Source: Pseudokineococcus marinus
GTDB lineage: Bacteria > Actinomycetota > Actinomycetes > Actinomycetales > Quadrisphaeraceae
Length of the DNA: 64,000 nucleotides
Direction of reading: 5' to 3'
Assembly (NCBI RefSeq): GCF_037482405.1
Contig: NZ_JBBHZZ010000001.1
Span: 372,001-436,000, forward strand
Position 1 is the first letter of the stretch. Each line of letters opens with the position of its first letter. The position numbers and the translations under genes were made by a program. Shown piece after piece: positions 39,844 to 48,617 of this stretch. The notes beneath the pieces were generated by a model. The model saw only the letters and a program-made list of their open reading frames with translations. It searched no databases and was not told the origin of the DNA.

Positions 39844-39961
39844 NNNNNNNNNNNNNNNNNNNNNNNNNNNNNNNNNNNNNNNNNNNNNNNNNNNNNNNNN
39901 NNNNNNNNNNNNNNNNNNNNNNNNNNNNNNNNNNNNNNNNNNNNNNNNNNNNNNNNNNNNN
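39844..39961. other. Assembly gap (118 N)
   Basis: Unresolved bases that hold the 3' end of the EAL-domain gene. Confidence 0.95.
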
Positions 39962-42463
39962 GGCGGCGCCCGCCGGCTCCTGCACGGGCTGCGGCTGCAG
40001 CGGGACGAGGGGGACGGCCGCGGGCCCGTGACCGGGCACCTGCTCCGGCGCGAGGGGGCGGGCCAGGAGGTAGCCCTGCGCCTCGTCGCAGCCGAGGGCC
40101 CGCAGCTGGGCGAGCTGGCCGACGTGCTCGACGCCCTCGGCGACGACGCGCAGGCCCACCGCCTGGCCGGCCTGGACGACGAGCGCGAGCAGCCCGGTGT
40201 CGGCGGCGGTGCCGGAGACGAAGGAGCGGTCCACCTTGAGCGCGTCGGCGGGCAGCTGGCGCAGCTGCGCCACGGACGTGTAGCCGGTGCCGAAGTCGTC
40301 GATGCTGGCGCGCACCCCGAGCGCCCGGAGCGCCGCCAGGTGCTCGCCCGCGGTGGAGGCGTCCACGAGCACGGTCTCGGTGATCTCCACGACGAGCTGG
40401 TGCGGGTCGAGGCCCGAGCGCTCCAGCGCCCCGGCCACGTGGTCGACGACGACGCGCCGCGCGAGGTGGCGGCCGGAGAGGTTGACGGCGACGTGCCGCC
40501 CCGCGAAGGCGTCGGGATCGGCCGCCGTCCACGCCGCCATCTGGCGGGTGGCCTCCTCCAGCACCCAGCGGTCGAGGTCGCACACGAGGTCGGAGCGCTC
40601 CGCGACGGGGATGAAGAGGTCCGGTGGGACGAGGCCGACCCCGGGCCGCTCCCAGCGGACGAGGGCCTCGTAGCCGGTGACGGCGCCCCCGGCGAGCTCG
40701 TGCACCGGCTGGTAGCGCAGGACCAGCTCGCCGGCCGCGAGGCCGTGCACGAGCGCGGCCTCCACGGCGGCCTGCTCCTCGAGCTCGCGGCGCAGGTCGG
40801 TGTCGACGACGACGGCGCGACCGCGCCCGCCCTCCTTGGCCCGGGCCAGGGCGACGCCGCCGTCGGCCAGCAGGGAGTCGGCCGTCGTCCCGCGCCCGCA
40901 CGCCAGGGCCGCGCCGACGCTGACGCCGACGGCGACGTCCCGGTCGCCCGCGGGCAGCGGCGCGGAGAGGGCGACGACGACGAGGTCGGCGACCTCGCGC
41001 AGCTCGAGGGCCGTGCGCCGCCCGAGGACGACGAGGAACTCGTCGGCGCCGAGCCGCCCGACGTGGTCGTCCGCGCGCACGAGGGCGCGCAGGCGGTCGG
41101 CGGCGCCGCGGAGCACCTCGTCCCCGACGCCGGGCCCGTAGCGGTCGTTGACCTGGGTGAAGCGGTCGAGGTCGACGCGCAGCAGGCCGACGAGGCGGTC
41201 GTCGACCCGCGGGTGCGCGTGCTGGGAGGGCCGGTGGTCCTGGGAGTGCTGGTGGTGCTGCGAGTGCAGGGCCACCTCGAGCGCGGCGAGGGAGCGGGTG
41301 CGGCTCGGCAGGCCCGTGAGGGCGTCGTGGGAGGCCTGGTGCGCCACCCGGGCGACGAGGGACTCGCGCTCCCGGGCGGCGGAGGACACCTGCGCGGTGG
41401 GGGGGGGGGGCCGCGCCCCCACAAGGAGCGCCACCCCCCCCGCGGCAACCNNNNNNNNNNNNNNNNNNNNNNNNNNNNNNNNNNNNNNNNNNNNNNNNNN
41501 NNNNNNNNNNNNNNNNNNNNNNNNNNNNNNNNNNNNNNNNNNNNNNNNNNNNNNNNNNNNNNNNNNNNNNNNNNNNNNNNNNNNNNNNNNNNNNCCGCCC
41601 ACGAGCTCCAGCGCGAGCACGCCCGGGGCCACGAGCAGCGCCGCCGCGAGCGCGGCCGCCCGCCGGCGGCCGGGCACCGCGCTGGGGCGCGACGTCACCG
41701 GGGCGGGGTCGCCCGTCGCGCTCGGGTGCAGGGCCGCGGCGCCGGCGGTGAGGTAGGAGGCCATGTAGACGACGTTCACCGCCCCCTCGACGACGTCGGT
41801 GGACGCCGACAGCGAGGAGTACAGGACGTCGGCCACGAGCATGAGCCCGAGCGAGGCGCCGAGCAGGCGCGTCGACGTCGCCCGTCCGCCCGGCAGCCCG
41901 AGGAGGGGGACGAGCAGGCCGAGCAGCAGGACGTCGCCGAGCGGGTAGGCGATGCTGACGGCCTGGGCCAGCGAGCTGGCGTGCTCGGCGCGCAGCACCG
42001 GCTCCACGACGGCCACCCAGCACGGCAGGGCCAGGCCCACGACGACGACGGCGACGTCGAGCAGCGCCGCGGGCTCCGCGCCCCGCGCCCGGCGGCGCAG
42101 GTGGACGACGAGGCCGGCGGCGAAGAGCGGGTAGGCGAGCAGGTACAGCGCGTCGGCGGGCGAGGGGTACGGGTCGCGGTCGAGCAGCTCGGCGTAGACC
42201 TGGTAGACGAGGTCGCCCAGCCCCCAGGAGAGGACGGCGGCCGCGACGAGCACCCACCCGGCGCGACCGGCGGAGGCGCGGCGCCCGGTTCGGGGGAGCA
42301 CGGCCCGCGGGAGGACGGCCCCGCGCAGGACGGCGGCCGCCCCCACGAGCGAGGCGACCACGAAGACGGCGGACCGGACGGGGCCCGTCGGCAGCAGCGC
42401 GTACGTCGCGCAGAGCGCCACCGCCGCCGCGCCGTAGCCCAGCAGCCCCCTCGTCCCGACCAC
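39962..42463 (-). CDS. Membrane GGDEF-EAL protein, probable c-di-GMP phosphodiesterase
   Basis: About 830 residues, interrupted by a gap (41451-41594), with the end lost in another. The N-terminal third has about eight membrane helices (LLGYGAAAVALCATYALLP, AVFVVASLVGAAAVLRGAV, LLDVAVVVVGLALPCWVAVV). The GGDEF domain reads LPSRTRSLAALEVAL, LRVDLDRFTQVNDRYGPGVGD and RLGADEFLVVLG; the second Gly of GGDEF is Ala, so cyclase activity is doubtful. The EAL domain keeps TGYEALVRWERP, VAVNLSGRHL, VEITETVLV, IDDFGTGYTSVAQL, LKVDRSFV and VVAEGVE, all needed for metal binding and c-di-GMP hydrolysis. An LHSQHHQHSQDH stretch is odd. Start GTG 42463. Confidence 0.9.
41451..41594. other. Assembly gap (144 N) inside the GGDEF-EAL gene
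   Basis: Unresolved bases between the last membrane helices and the GGDEF domain, flanked by a low-quality homopolymer run (41400-41440). The reading frame is preserved on paper, but the true length is unknown. Confidence 0.95.
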
Positions 42464-42618
42464 GCGCCCCCCTCGTGCTCCCCCGCGTCCGCGGCTCCTC
42501 CTCCCATCGGCGGGGGGAGGCCCGGCCTGAGGATGCTCCCCCGACGGGGAGACCGTCCGGGGAACGCGGGAACCCGTCCTCCACCGGGCCCCGCCCCGCG
42601 CCCGACGGGGCGCTGCGG

Positions 42619-42630
42619 CAGGGTGGCGCG
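42619..42630 (+). promoter_or_regulatory. Leaderless -10 element CAGGGT
   Basis: CAGGGT at 42619-42624 lies six bases before GTG 42631 of the App1-like phosphatase gene. Confidence 0.4.
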
Positions 42631-43770
42631 GTGGCCCCCGCTCCTGAGCACCCCTCCGACGACCGACCGGCCCGGCCCGGACCGGGGCCGTCGCCCACGC
42701 ACGGGGCGGCCCGTGACTCGGCCGACGAGCCGGGCCGCGGCCCCGGGCACGCCCCCGCGGACGCGCCCCGCGGCGTCCGCCTGGCGTACGCCGCGGTGAC
42801 GGCCGCGCGCGACGCCGCCTCCGCGGGCGCGCGGCGCCTCGGCTGGACGCCCGCCCTGCTCTCCTACCCCGGCTACGCCGGCCCCGGGGGCGCCCGGGTC
42901 CTCGGCCGGGTGCTCCTGGCGCCGCCGGGCGTCGAGCCCTCCCGCCGGCGCGGCCTGCCGGGGTGGCGGCGCTTCCTCACCCTCGAGCTGCCCGAGCAGG
43001 CGGTCGAGGTGCACCTGCCCGGCACGTCGGTGACGGCGGTCAGCGACGGCTCCGGCCTCCTCGACGCGGTGGTCGACGTCGCGCTGCCGCCGGGGCCGAC
43101 GGACGTCCGGCTCCGCGCCGCCGGGGTCCCGGGGCGCCCCGACGTCCGCGGCGTCGTCCACACGGCCCCCGCCGGACCCGTCCGCGGCGTCGTCTGCGAC
43201 GTCGACGACACCGTCTGGATCACCGGTCTGTCGCGCCCGCTCGTCGCCTTCTGGCGCACGGTCGCCCGCTCCAGCGCCCAGCGCCACCCCGTGCCCGGTG
43301 TCGCGGGGCTGCTGCGCGCGCTCGTCCGGGACGAGCCGCACGCCCCTGTCGTCTACCTGTCGAACGGCGCCTGGAACCTCAACGGGCCGGTCGTCCGCTT
43401 CCTGCGGCGCCACCGCTTCCCCGCCGGGCCCGTGCTCATGACGGACTGGGGCGTCACCCCCGAGCGGTGGTTCCGCGACGGCCGGCAGCACAAGCGCGAC
43501 ACCCTGGACCGGCTCGTGCGCGAGCTGCCGCACGTCCGCTGGGTCCTCGTCGGGGACGACGGCGAGCACGACCCGGAGATCTACCGCGACCTCGCCCGGC
43601 GGCACCCGGACGCGGTGGAGGCGGTGGCGGTCCGGCAGGTCGCGCCGGGCAGCCGGCCGGTCGTCGACGCCGAGGGCGACGTCCCCGTCGTCTCCGCGCC
43701 GGACGGGCGGGCCCTGCTCGAGGCCCTCCGGCCGCACCTCGGGCGCCCACGGCCCTCCTCGACCGACTGA
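42631..43770 (+). CDS. App1-like phosphatidate phosphatase (DUF2183, HAD-type)
   Basis: 379 residues from a leaderless GTG. The first 50 residues are Pro/Gly-rich. The C-terminal domain holds the catalytic motif VVCDVDDTVWIT (DxDxT), then VVYLSNGAWNLNGPVVRFLRRH, GPVLMTDWG, HKRDTLDRLV and WVLVGDDGEHDPEIYRDLA, in the order of App1/DUF2183 proteins. The middle (GWRRFLTLELPEQAVEVHLPG) is the beta-rich domain found upstream in this family. The fungal member dephosphorylates phosphatidate. The bacterial substrate is not established. Transcribed alone, divergent from the GGDEF-EAL gene. Confidence 0.88.
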   Translation: MAPAPEHPSDDRPARPGPGPSPTHGAARDSADEPGRGPGHAPADAPRGVRLAYAAVTAARDAASAGARRLGWTPALLSYPGYAGPGGARVLGRVLLAPPGVEPSRRRGLPGWRRFLTLELPEQAVEVHLPGTSVTAVSDGSGLLDAVVDVALPPGPTDVRLRAAGVPGRPDVRGVVHTAPAGPVRGVVCDVDDTVWITGLSRPLVAFWRTVARSSAQRHPVPGVAGLLRALVRDEPHAPVVYLSNGAWNLNGPVVRFLRRHRFPAGPVLMTDWGVTPERWFRDGRQHKRDTLDRLVRELPHVRWVLVGDDGEHDPEIYRDLARRHPDAVEAVAVRQVAPGSRPVVDAEGDVPVVSAPDGRALLEALRPHLGRPRPSSTD

Positions 43771-43803
43771 GCACCGGCCGTCCCGCGCGCCCCGGTCCCG
43801 GGG

Positions 43804-43815
43804 GATAGTCGACGG
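43804..43815 (+). promoter_or_regulatory. Leaderless -10 element GATAGT
   Basis: GATAGT at 43804-43809 lies six bases before GTG 43816 of the serine hydrolase gene. Confidence 0.45.
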
Positions 43816-44982
43816 GTGCGCCCCCCGCTGACCGCCCTGCTGACCGCCCTCGTGACGGTCGCCGCCGTGGATCTGACCGAGGTCGCGCCGGCGGCGGCGA
43901 GCAGCTCGTCGGCGGCCACGACCGCGGCCGAGGAGGGCGCCACCCCCTCGCCGACGACGCCGGTCGGCGTCGGACGCCTCGACGTCGCGCCGCTGCAGGC
44001 GATCGTCGACGAGGCGGCCCAGGACGACGTGCGGCTGTCGGTCGGCGTGCAGTCGCTCGGCGGCGCGACCCTCACCGACGGCCCCGTCGTCGTCGGGTCG
44101 ACGGAGCCGTTCTCCTCCGCCAGCCTCATCAAGGTGGCCCTCGTCGTGGCGGCGCTGCGGGCCGTCGACGAGGGCGACCTCGCGCTGGACCAGGTCGTCG
44201 AGGTGACGAACCGCGACGACGTCCCGGGGACGGGCGTCATCGCCGGCTACTCCTCCCCCTACTCCGCGACGGTGGCCGAGCTCGCCGAGCTCTCCATCAC
44301 CGTGAGCGACAACACGGCGAGCAACGTCCTCGCCGAGACCGTGGGTCTGGACGCCGTCGACCGCCTCGTGGCCGACCTCGACCTCGAGCCCACGCACATG
44401 GGCCGGCTCTTCTTCTCGGACGGGCCGGCCGGCGAGAGCAACGACCTCGACACCGCGAGCACGGTCGAGCTCCTGCGCGCGGTGCACGAGGGGGAGGTGC
44501 TCAGCGCCGCCTCGCGCGACCTGCTCCTGGGGTGGATGCGCGACCAGCAGCTCGACACGAAGTTCGCGCCCGTGCTCGAGGGCGTGCCGCTCGCGAGCAA
44601 GACGGGCGACACCTCCGAGGTGAGCCACGACGGCGCCTACCTGCTCGAGGAGGGGCGCGAGACCGTGCTCGTCGTCCTCAGCGAGACCGAGGACGGCCGC
44701 TCGCCGACGGCCGCCGCCGACCCCTACCTCGCCGACGTCGCGGAGGAGGTCGCGGCGCAGGTGGCCGCCGCCCCGCCGGCTCCCCCGGTGACCACCGCCG
44801 TGGAGGACCGCGCCGTCGGGGACGCCGTCCGCACCGCCCTCGAGGAGCCCGTGGAGGAGAGCGGGTCGGCGCTGCCCGCCGTCGGCGCCGCGCTGCTGGG
44901 CGTCCTCGCCGCCCTCGCCCTGGCCGTGGTGGCCCTGCGGGCGCGGGTGCTCCTGCGCCGGCGGCGGCGCGCGCGCCGCTGA
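43816..44982 (+). CDS. Exported, membrane-anchored class A beta-lactamase-fold serine hydrolase
   Basis: 388 residues from a leaderless GTG. The signal sequence is LTALLTALVTVAAVD...APAAASS. Active-site motifs are in order: S-x2-K in SSASLIKVALVVAAL, SDN in ITVSDNTASNVLAE, and KTG in LASKTGDTSEVSHDGAYL. The C-terminus adds a membrane helix (LPAVGAALLGVLAALALAVVAL) and an Arg-rich tail (RRRRRARR), which true secreted beta-lactamases lack. No clear Glu of the omega loop was found, so it may be a peptidoglycan-acting hydrolase rather than a resistance enzyme. Confidence 0.88.
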   Translation: MRPPLTALLTALVTVAAVDLTEVAPAAASSSSAATTAAEEGATPSPTTPVGVGRLDVAPLQAIVDEAAQDDVRLSVGVQSLGGATLTDGPVVVGSTEPFSSASLIKVALVVAALRAVDEGDLALDQVVEVTNRDDVPGTGVIAGYSSPYSATVAELAELSITVSDNTASNVLAETVGLDAVDRLVADLDLEPTHMGRLFFSDGPAGESNDLDTASTVELLRAVHEGEVLSAASRDLLLGWMRDQQLDTKFAPVLEGVPLASKTGDTSEVSHDGAYLLEEGRETVLVVLSETEDGRSPTAAADPYLADVAEEVAAQVAAAPPAPPVTTAVEDRAVGDAVRTALEEPVEESGSALPAVGAALLGVLAALALAVVALRARVLLRRRRRARR

Positions 44983-45037
44983 CCGGCGGGTCCCCGCCCG
45001 GCCCGGCGGTGCTCCCCGAGGGGTCGGACCGCGCGGG

Positions 45038-45859
45038 TCAGACCGCGCGGGACGGGACGCGGGACCCCGAGCGCGACAGCAGCGCGACCGAGGCCGCCAC
45101 CGCCAGGACGCCGACGACGAGCACCGGCGTCCACCCCGGCCGCACCGCGTCGCCGAGCAGCACGAGCCCCGCCGAGCCCGGCAGCACGACCTCGGTGACC
45201 GACACGACGCCGACGACGGGGCCCGGCTGGCCGTGGCGCAGGGCCGCCGCGACGAGCAGGACGCCGGTGACGCCGAAGACGACCACGGCCCACACGAGCG
45301 GGCGACCCAGCAGGTCGGCGTCGACGCGGACGTCGGGCGACAGGTGCAGCGCCCGCACGCCCAGCGCCGCGCCCCCGTACGCCGTCCCCGCGGCGGCCGC
45401 GAGGACGAGCGGCCGCCCCGCCCGGGCGAGCGGCAGGCCCGCCGCCGCCAGCGCGAGGGCGACGACGAGGAGGACCGGGGCCGCGGCGGACGGGAGCGTC
45501 GCCTCGGACCGCTGCCCGGTCGTGGCCCCCGCCACGAGGACGAGCGCGAGGACGACGCCGGCGACCCCGACCACCTGCGAGCGCGGCATGCGGCGCACCC
45601 GGAAGCGGTGGGCGGCGAGGGCCGTCAGGGCGACCGACGAGGTCAGCACGGACTGGACGGTGATGACGGGCAGGTACCGCAGCGCGACGACGGCGAGCAC
45701 CCACCCGAGCGCGTCGAGGGCGAGGCCGACGAGGTAGGCGGGCTGGCGCCACAGCGGGCGGTCGGAGGTGGCCCGACGGCTGCCCGCCGCCTCGAGGAGC
45801 GTCGCGGCCGTGTTGACGAGCATCGCCACGACGGCGACGAGGAGGGCGACGACCGTCAC
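45038..45859 (-). CDS. DMT-superfamily (EamA-like) integral membrane transporter
   Basis: 273 residues with nine or ten hydrophobic helices, for example VVALLVAVVAMLVNTAATLLE, LVGLALDALGWVLAVVAL, VVGVAGVVLALVLVAG and VLVVGVLAVAASVALLSRSG. The short helix after YLPVITVQSVLTSSVALTAL is typical of the small-multidrug and EamA groups. Charged residues are few. It begins with GTG 45859, overlapping the stop of a GNAT gene (GTGA). The substrate is unknown; pairing with an acetyltransferase hints at export of a modified small molecule, which is a guess. Confidence 0.8.
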   Translation of the reverse strand: MTVVALLVAVVAMLVNTAATLLEAAGSRRATSDRPLWRQPAYLVGLALDALGWVLAVVALRYLPVITVQSVLTSSVALTALAAHRFRVRRMPRSQVVGVAGVVLALVLVAGATTGQRSEATLPSAAAPVLLVVALALAAAGLPLARAGRPLVLAAAAGTAYGGAALGVRALHLSPDVRVDADLLGRPLVWAVVVFGVTGVLLVAAALRHGQPGPVVGVVSVTEVVLPGSAGLVLLGDAVRPGWTPVLVVGVLAVAASVALLSRSGSRVPSRAV

Positions 45860-46374
45860 GCCGCACCCCCGACCCGCGCGGCGCCGGAGGGGGCGGCGGC
45901 GACCGGGGGCGCCATCCGCACGACCTCGGGCCGCGTCCCGTCGGCCTCGGTCCACGACGCGAGGTGCCGGCGGACGGCCCGCCAGCCCAGGCGCTCGTAG
46001 GCGCCCACGGCCGGGCTGGCCGCGACCACCTGGAGGTCGACGTCGAGGCCCAGCCCCTCCGCCCGCCCGACGGCCGCGGCGAGCAGCGCCGCCGCGAGCC
46101 CGCGGCCACGCGCCGCCGGGTCGACGAAGAGCCGGACGACCTCGAGGGCGGCGTCGGTCGGCAGCCCGCGACCGGGCGCCCGGTCGACGAGGAGGGCGTG
46201 ACCGAGGAGGGCCGGGCCCTCGACGGCCACCCAGGCGCCGCGCGCGCCGTCGGGCCGCAGCCACCCCTCCGGGTCCGCCGGCCACCGCGACGGGTACCCG
46301 TCCGCGGCGTGCACCCGGGCCAGCACCTCCGCCGCCGCCCCGACGTCCCCGTCCGTCCGCTCGCGCACCACCAC
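45856..46374 (-). CDS. GNAT-family N-acetyltransferase
   Basis: 172 residues. Motif A for acetyl-CoA binding is EVVRLFVDPAARGRGLAAALLAAA (R/Q-x2-G-x-G/A). The N-terminus VVRERTDGDVGAAAEVLARVHAADGYP and the C-terminal SPAVGAYERLGWRAV fit the fold. Start at the first of three GTG codons (46374); the others would shorten it by one or two residues. Coupled to the membrane transporter downstream and divergent from an alcohol dehydrogenase-like gene. Confidence 0.9.
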   Translation of the reverse strand: MVVRERTDGDVGAAAEVLARVHAADGYPSRWPADPEGWLRPDGARGAWVAVEGPALLGHALLVDRAPGRGLPTDAALEVVRLFVDPAARGRGLAAALLAAAVGRAEGLGLDVDLQVVAASPAVGAYERLGWRAVRRHLASWTEADGTRPEVVRMAPPVAAAPSGAARVGGAA

Positions 46375-46496
46375 GGGGGGAGAGCCTGCCCCACCGCGCG
46401 CGCCGGGCCCGCACCGGCGGGCCGGCCCGGGCCCGCCACGTCTCCGGGCGGTCGCCGGACGGGAAGCCCTCGGGCTCCCGCGCCGTTGCCCCGGCC

Positions 46497-47435
46497 ATGC
46501 GCGCGATGAGCTACGACACCTACGGCGATCTCGACGTCCTCCACCCCTCCGAGCTGCCCGAGCCGAAGCTGGCGCCCGGCGCCGTCCTCGTGGAGGTGCG
46601 GTCGGCGTCGGTGAACCCCGTCGACTGGAAGCTCATGGCCGGGGGCCTGGACGGGCTCATGGACGTCGTCTTCCCCGTGGTCCCGGGCTGGGACGCCGCG
46701 GGCGTCGTCGTCCGCACCGGCCCCGACGTCCCCGAGCTGGAGGTCGGTGACGAGGTCCTCACCTACGCCCGCAAGGACCTCGTCCACGGCGGCACCTACG
46801 CGGAGCAGGTCGCCGTCCCCGCCGTGAGCGTCACCCGCAAGCCGGCCGCGATGTCCTGGGACGAGGCCGCGAGCCTGCCCCTGGCCGGGCTGACGGCGCT
46901 GCGCATGGTCGAGCTCCTCGACGTCGGCTCCGACGACGTCGTGCTCGTCCACGGCGCCTCCGGCGGCGTCGGGCACCTCGCGGTGCAGGTCGCCCACGCC
47001 CGCGGCGCCCGGGTCATCGGCACGGCGAGCGAGCGCAACCACGACTTCCTGCGCGACCTCGGGGCCGAGCCGGTCGTCTACGGCGACGGCCTGCCCGAGC
47101 GCGTGCGCGCGCTGGCGCCCGAGGGCGCGACGGTCGTGCTGGACGCCGTCGGCGGAGTCCTCGAGCAGACCCTCGCCGTCCTGGCCCCGGAAGGCCGCCA
47201 CGCCTCCATCACCGAGCCCTCGGTCGAGGAGCACGGCGGCCGGTGGGTCTGGGTGCGCCCGGACGGCGCGGCCCTCGCGCGGCTGACCGCCCTCGTCGAG
47301 CGCGGCCAGCTGCGGGTGGAGGTCCAGCGGACCTTCCCGCTCGAGGACGTCGCCGACGCGGTGCGCCTCTCGCAGGAGGGCCACGTGCGCGGCAAGGTCG
47401 CTCTCCGGGTGAGCGACGGGGTCAGCGAGGGCTGA
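46497..47435 (+). CDS. NADP-dependent quinone oxidoreductase/zinc-free alcohol dehydrogenase (MDR family)
   Basis: 312 residues. The GroES-like domain has VLVEVRSASVNPVDWKLMAGG and FPVVPGWDAAGVVVRTG; the NADP-binding domain has DVVLVHGASGGVGHLAVQVAHARGARVIGTA. The structural and catalytic zinc cysteines of true alcohol dehydrogenases are absent, so it belongs with quinone oxidoreductases and enoyl reductases. The last 14 bases overlap the convergent GAF-GGDEF gene. Start ATG 46497, with no clear ribosome site. Confidence 0.9.
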   Translation: MRAMSYDTYGDLDVLHPSELPEPKLAPGAVLVEVRSASVNPVDWKLMAGGLDGLMDVVFPVVPGWDAAGVVVRTGPDVPELEVGDEVLTYARKDLVHGGTYAEQVAVPAVSVTRKPAAMSWDEAASLPLAGLTALRMVELLDVGSDDVVLVHGASGGVGHLAVQVAHARGARVIGTASERNHDFLRDLGAEPVVYGDGLPERVRALAPEGATVVLDAVGGVLEQTLAVLAPEGRHASITEPSVEEHGGRWVWVRPDGAALARLTALVERGQLRVEVQRTFPLEDVADAVRLSQEGHVRGKVALRVSDGVSEG

Positions 47436-48510
47436 GCGCGCGCACGTCGCCGTCGCGGGCGGCGCCGCGGACGACGCCCGTCGGCCGCGGCAGGTGGGCG
47501 ACGGCGTCCGCCACCGCGGCGTCGTGCGCCACCACGGCGCCCTTGCCCGCGCGCTTGGCGGCGTACATGGCGGCGTCGGCGCGCGCGAGGAGCTCGTCCG
47601 CCGTCGGCGTCGGGTCGTCGGCGCCGAGGTGGGCGACGCCCGCGCTGACGCCCACCCGCAGGTCGGTCCCCGTGAGCGCGTAGGTGCCGGCCAGGACGGC
47701 CTCGAGCCGGCGGACGACGGACGCCGCGCCCCCCGACCCCTCGACGAGCAGGGCGAACTCGTCGCCGCCCAGCCGCGCGAGGGTGTCGCCCGGGCGCACG
47801 AGCGGGGCCCACTCCTGGGCCAGGTGGAGGAGCAGCTCGTCCCCCGCCGCGTGGCCCAGGGTGTCGTTGACGTCCTTGAAGTCGTCGAGGTCGAGCACGA
47901 CGACGGCGAGCGGGCGCGGGTCGCGCCGGTGCAGCGCGAGGGCGTGCTCGAGCCGGTCGAGGAGCACGGCACGGGTCGCGAGACCGGTGAGGTCGTCCGT
48001 CGTGGCGAGGCGCACCAGCTCGGCCTCGCGGGCGGCGGCCCGCTCGGCGAGGGCCTCGGCGTGGAGGATCTGCGAGAGCAGGCCGGCGAGGACGTCGAGC
48101 AGCGCCCGGTGCTCCTCCGCGCCGTCGGGGAGCCGCTCGGGGCTGAAGCCGCAGAGCGTGCCGAAGAGCTCGCCACCGGCGGAGCGGATGGGGGCGCCGA
48201 CGTAGCCGTCGATGGGGAAGGCCGCGCGGGCGGCGGCCCCGGCCATCGCGACGTCGGAGTCGACGTCGGGGACGACCTGCGGTGAGTCGCCCGCAGCCAT
48301 GTGCTGGCACAGCGAGGCCGCCCACGGGACGACGGTCCCCTCGGGGAAGTCGTAGGAGGCGTCGCGGACGGCCAGGAAGACCTGGTCCTCGTCGTCGCGT
48401 CGCGTCACCGCCCACAGACCCAGGGGCAGCGCGGTGGCGAGGTGGTCGAGCACCACGCGGCACGCCTGCTCGAAGGTGAGCAGGGCGGGGACGCGCCCGG
48501 CACCGTCCAC
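47422..48510 (-). CDS. GAF-GGDEF diguanylate cyclase
   Basis: 362 residues from GTG 48510 (GGAGGAGGTGG upstream). GAF domain at about 15-175 (LTFEQACRVVLDHLATALPLG, VVPWAASLCQHMAAG, VGAPIRSAGGELFGTLCGFSP). The GGDEF domain is complete: TDDLTGLATRAVLLDRLEHAL, VVLDLDDFKDVNDTLGHAAGDELL, RLGGDEFALLVEG, and VGVSAGVAHLG. The active-site GGDEF is intact and no upstream RxxD inhibitory site is evident. It is probably a soluble enzyme making c-di-GMP in response to a small ligand or redox signal bound by the GAF domain. Confidence 0.92.
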   Translation of the reverse strand: MDGAGRVPALLTFEQACRVVLDHLATALPLGLWAVTRRDDEDQVFLAVRDASYDFPEGTVVPWAASLCQHMAAGDSPQVVPDVDSDVAMAGAAARAAFPIDGYVGAPIRSAGGELFGTLCGFSPERLPDGAEEHRALLDVLAGLLSQILHAEALAERAAAREAELVRLATTDDLTGLATRAVLLDRLEHALALHRRDPRPLAVVVLDLDDFKDVNDTLGHAAGDELLLHLAQEWAPLVRPGDTLARLGGDEFALLVEGSGGAASVVRRLEAVLAGTYALTGTDLRVGVSAGVAHLGADDPTPTADELLARADAAMYAAKRAGKGAVVAHDAAVADAVAHLPRPTGVVRGAARDGDVRALSPR

Positions 48511-48617
48511 GGCCACCTCCTCCTGCAGCGCCGCGTCCTGCGGCTCGCCGGAGCATCGGCAGGGCGGACGCCCTGCTTGAGCGGTCGGCTCACGCGGACG
48601 CGCGGCGCCGGACGCCC

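Noticed and set aside
39844..39961. Extension of the GGDEF-EAL protein through the gap to about 38855
   Set aside because: The frame beyond the gap is the antisense of the CBS-BON and stress-protein genes and has no EAL-like sequence.
43816..44982. True class A beta-lactamase resistance gene
   Set aside because: The omega-loop Glu is not evident, and a C-terminal membrane anchor is present, so only the fold is called.
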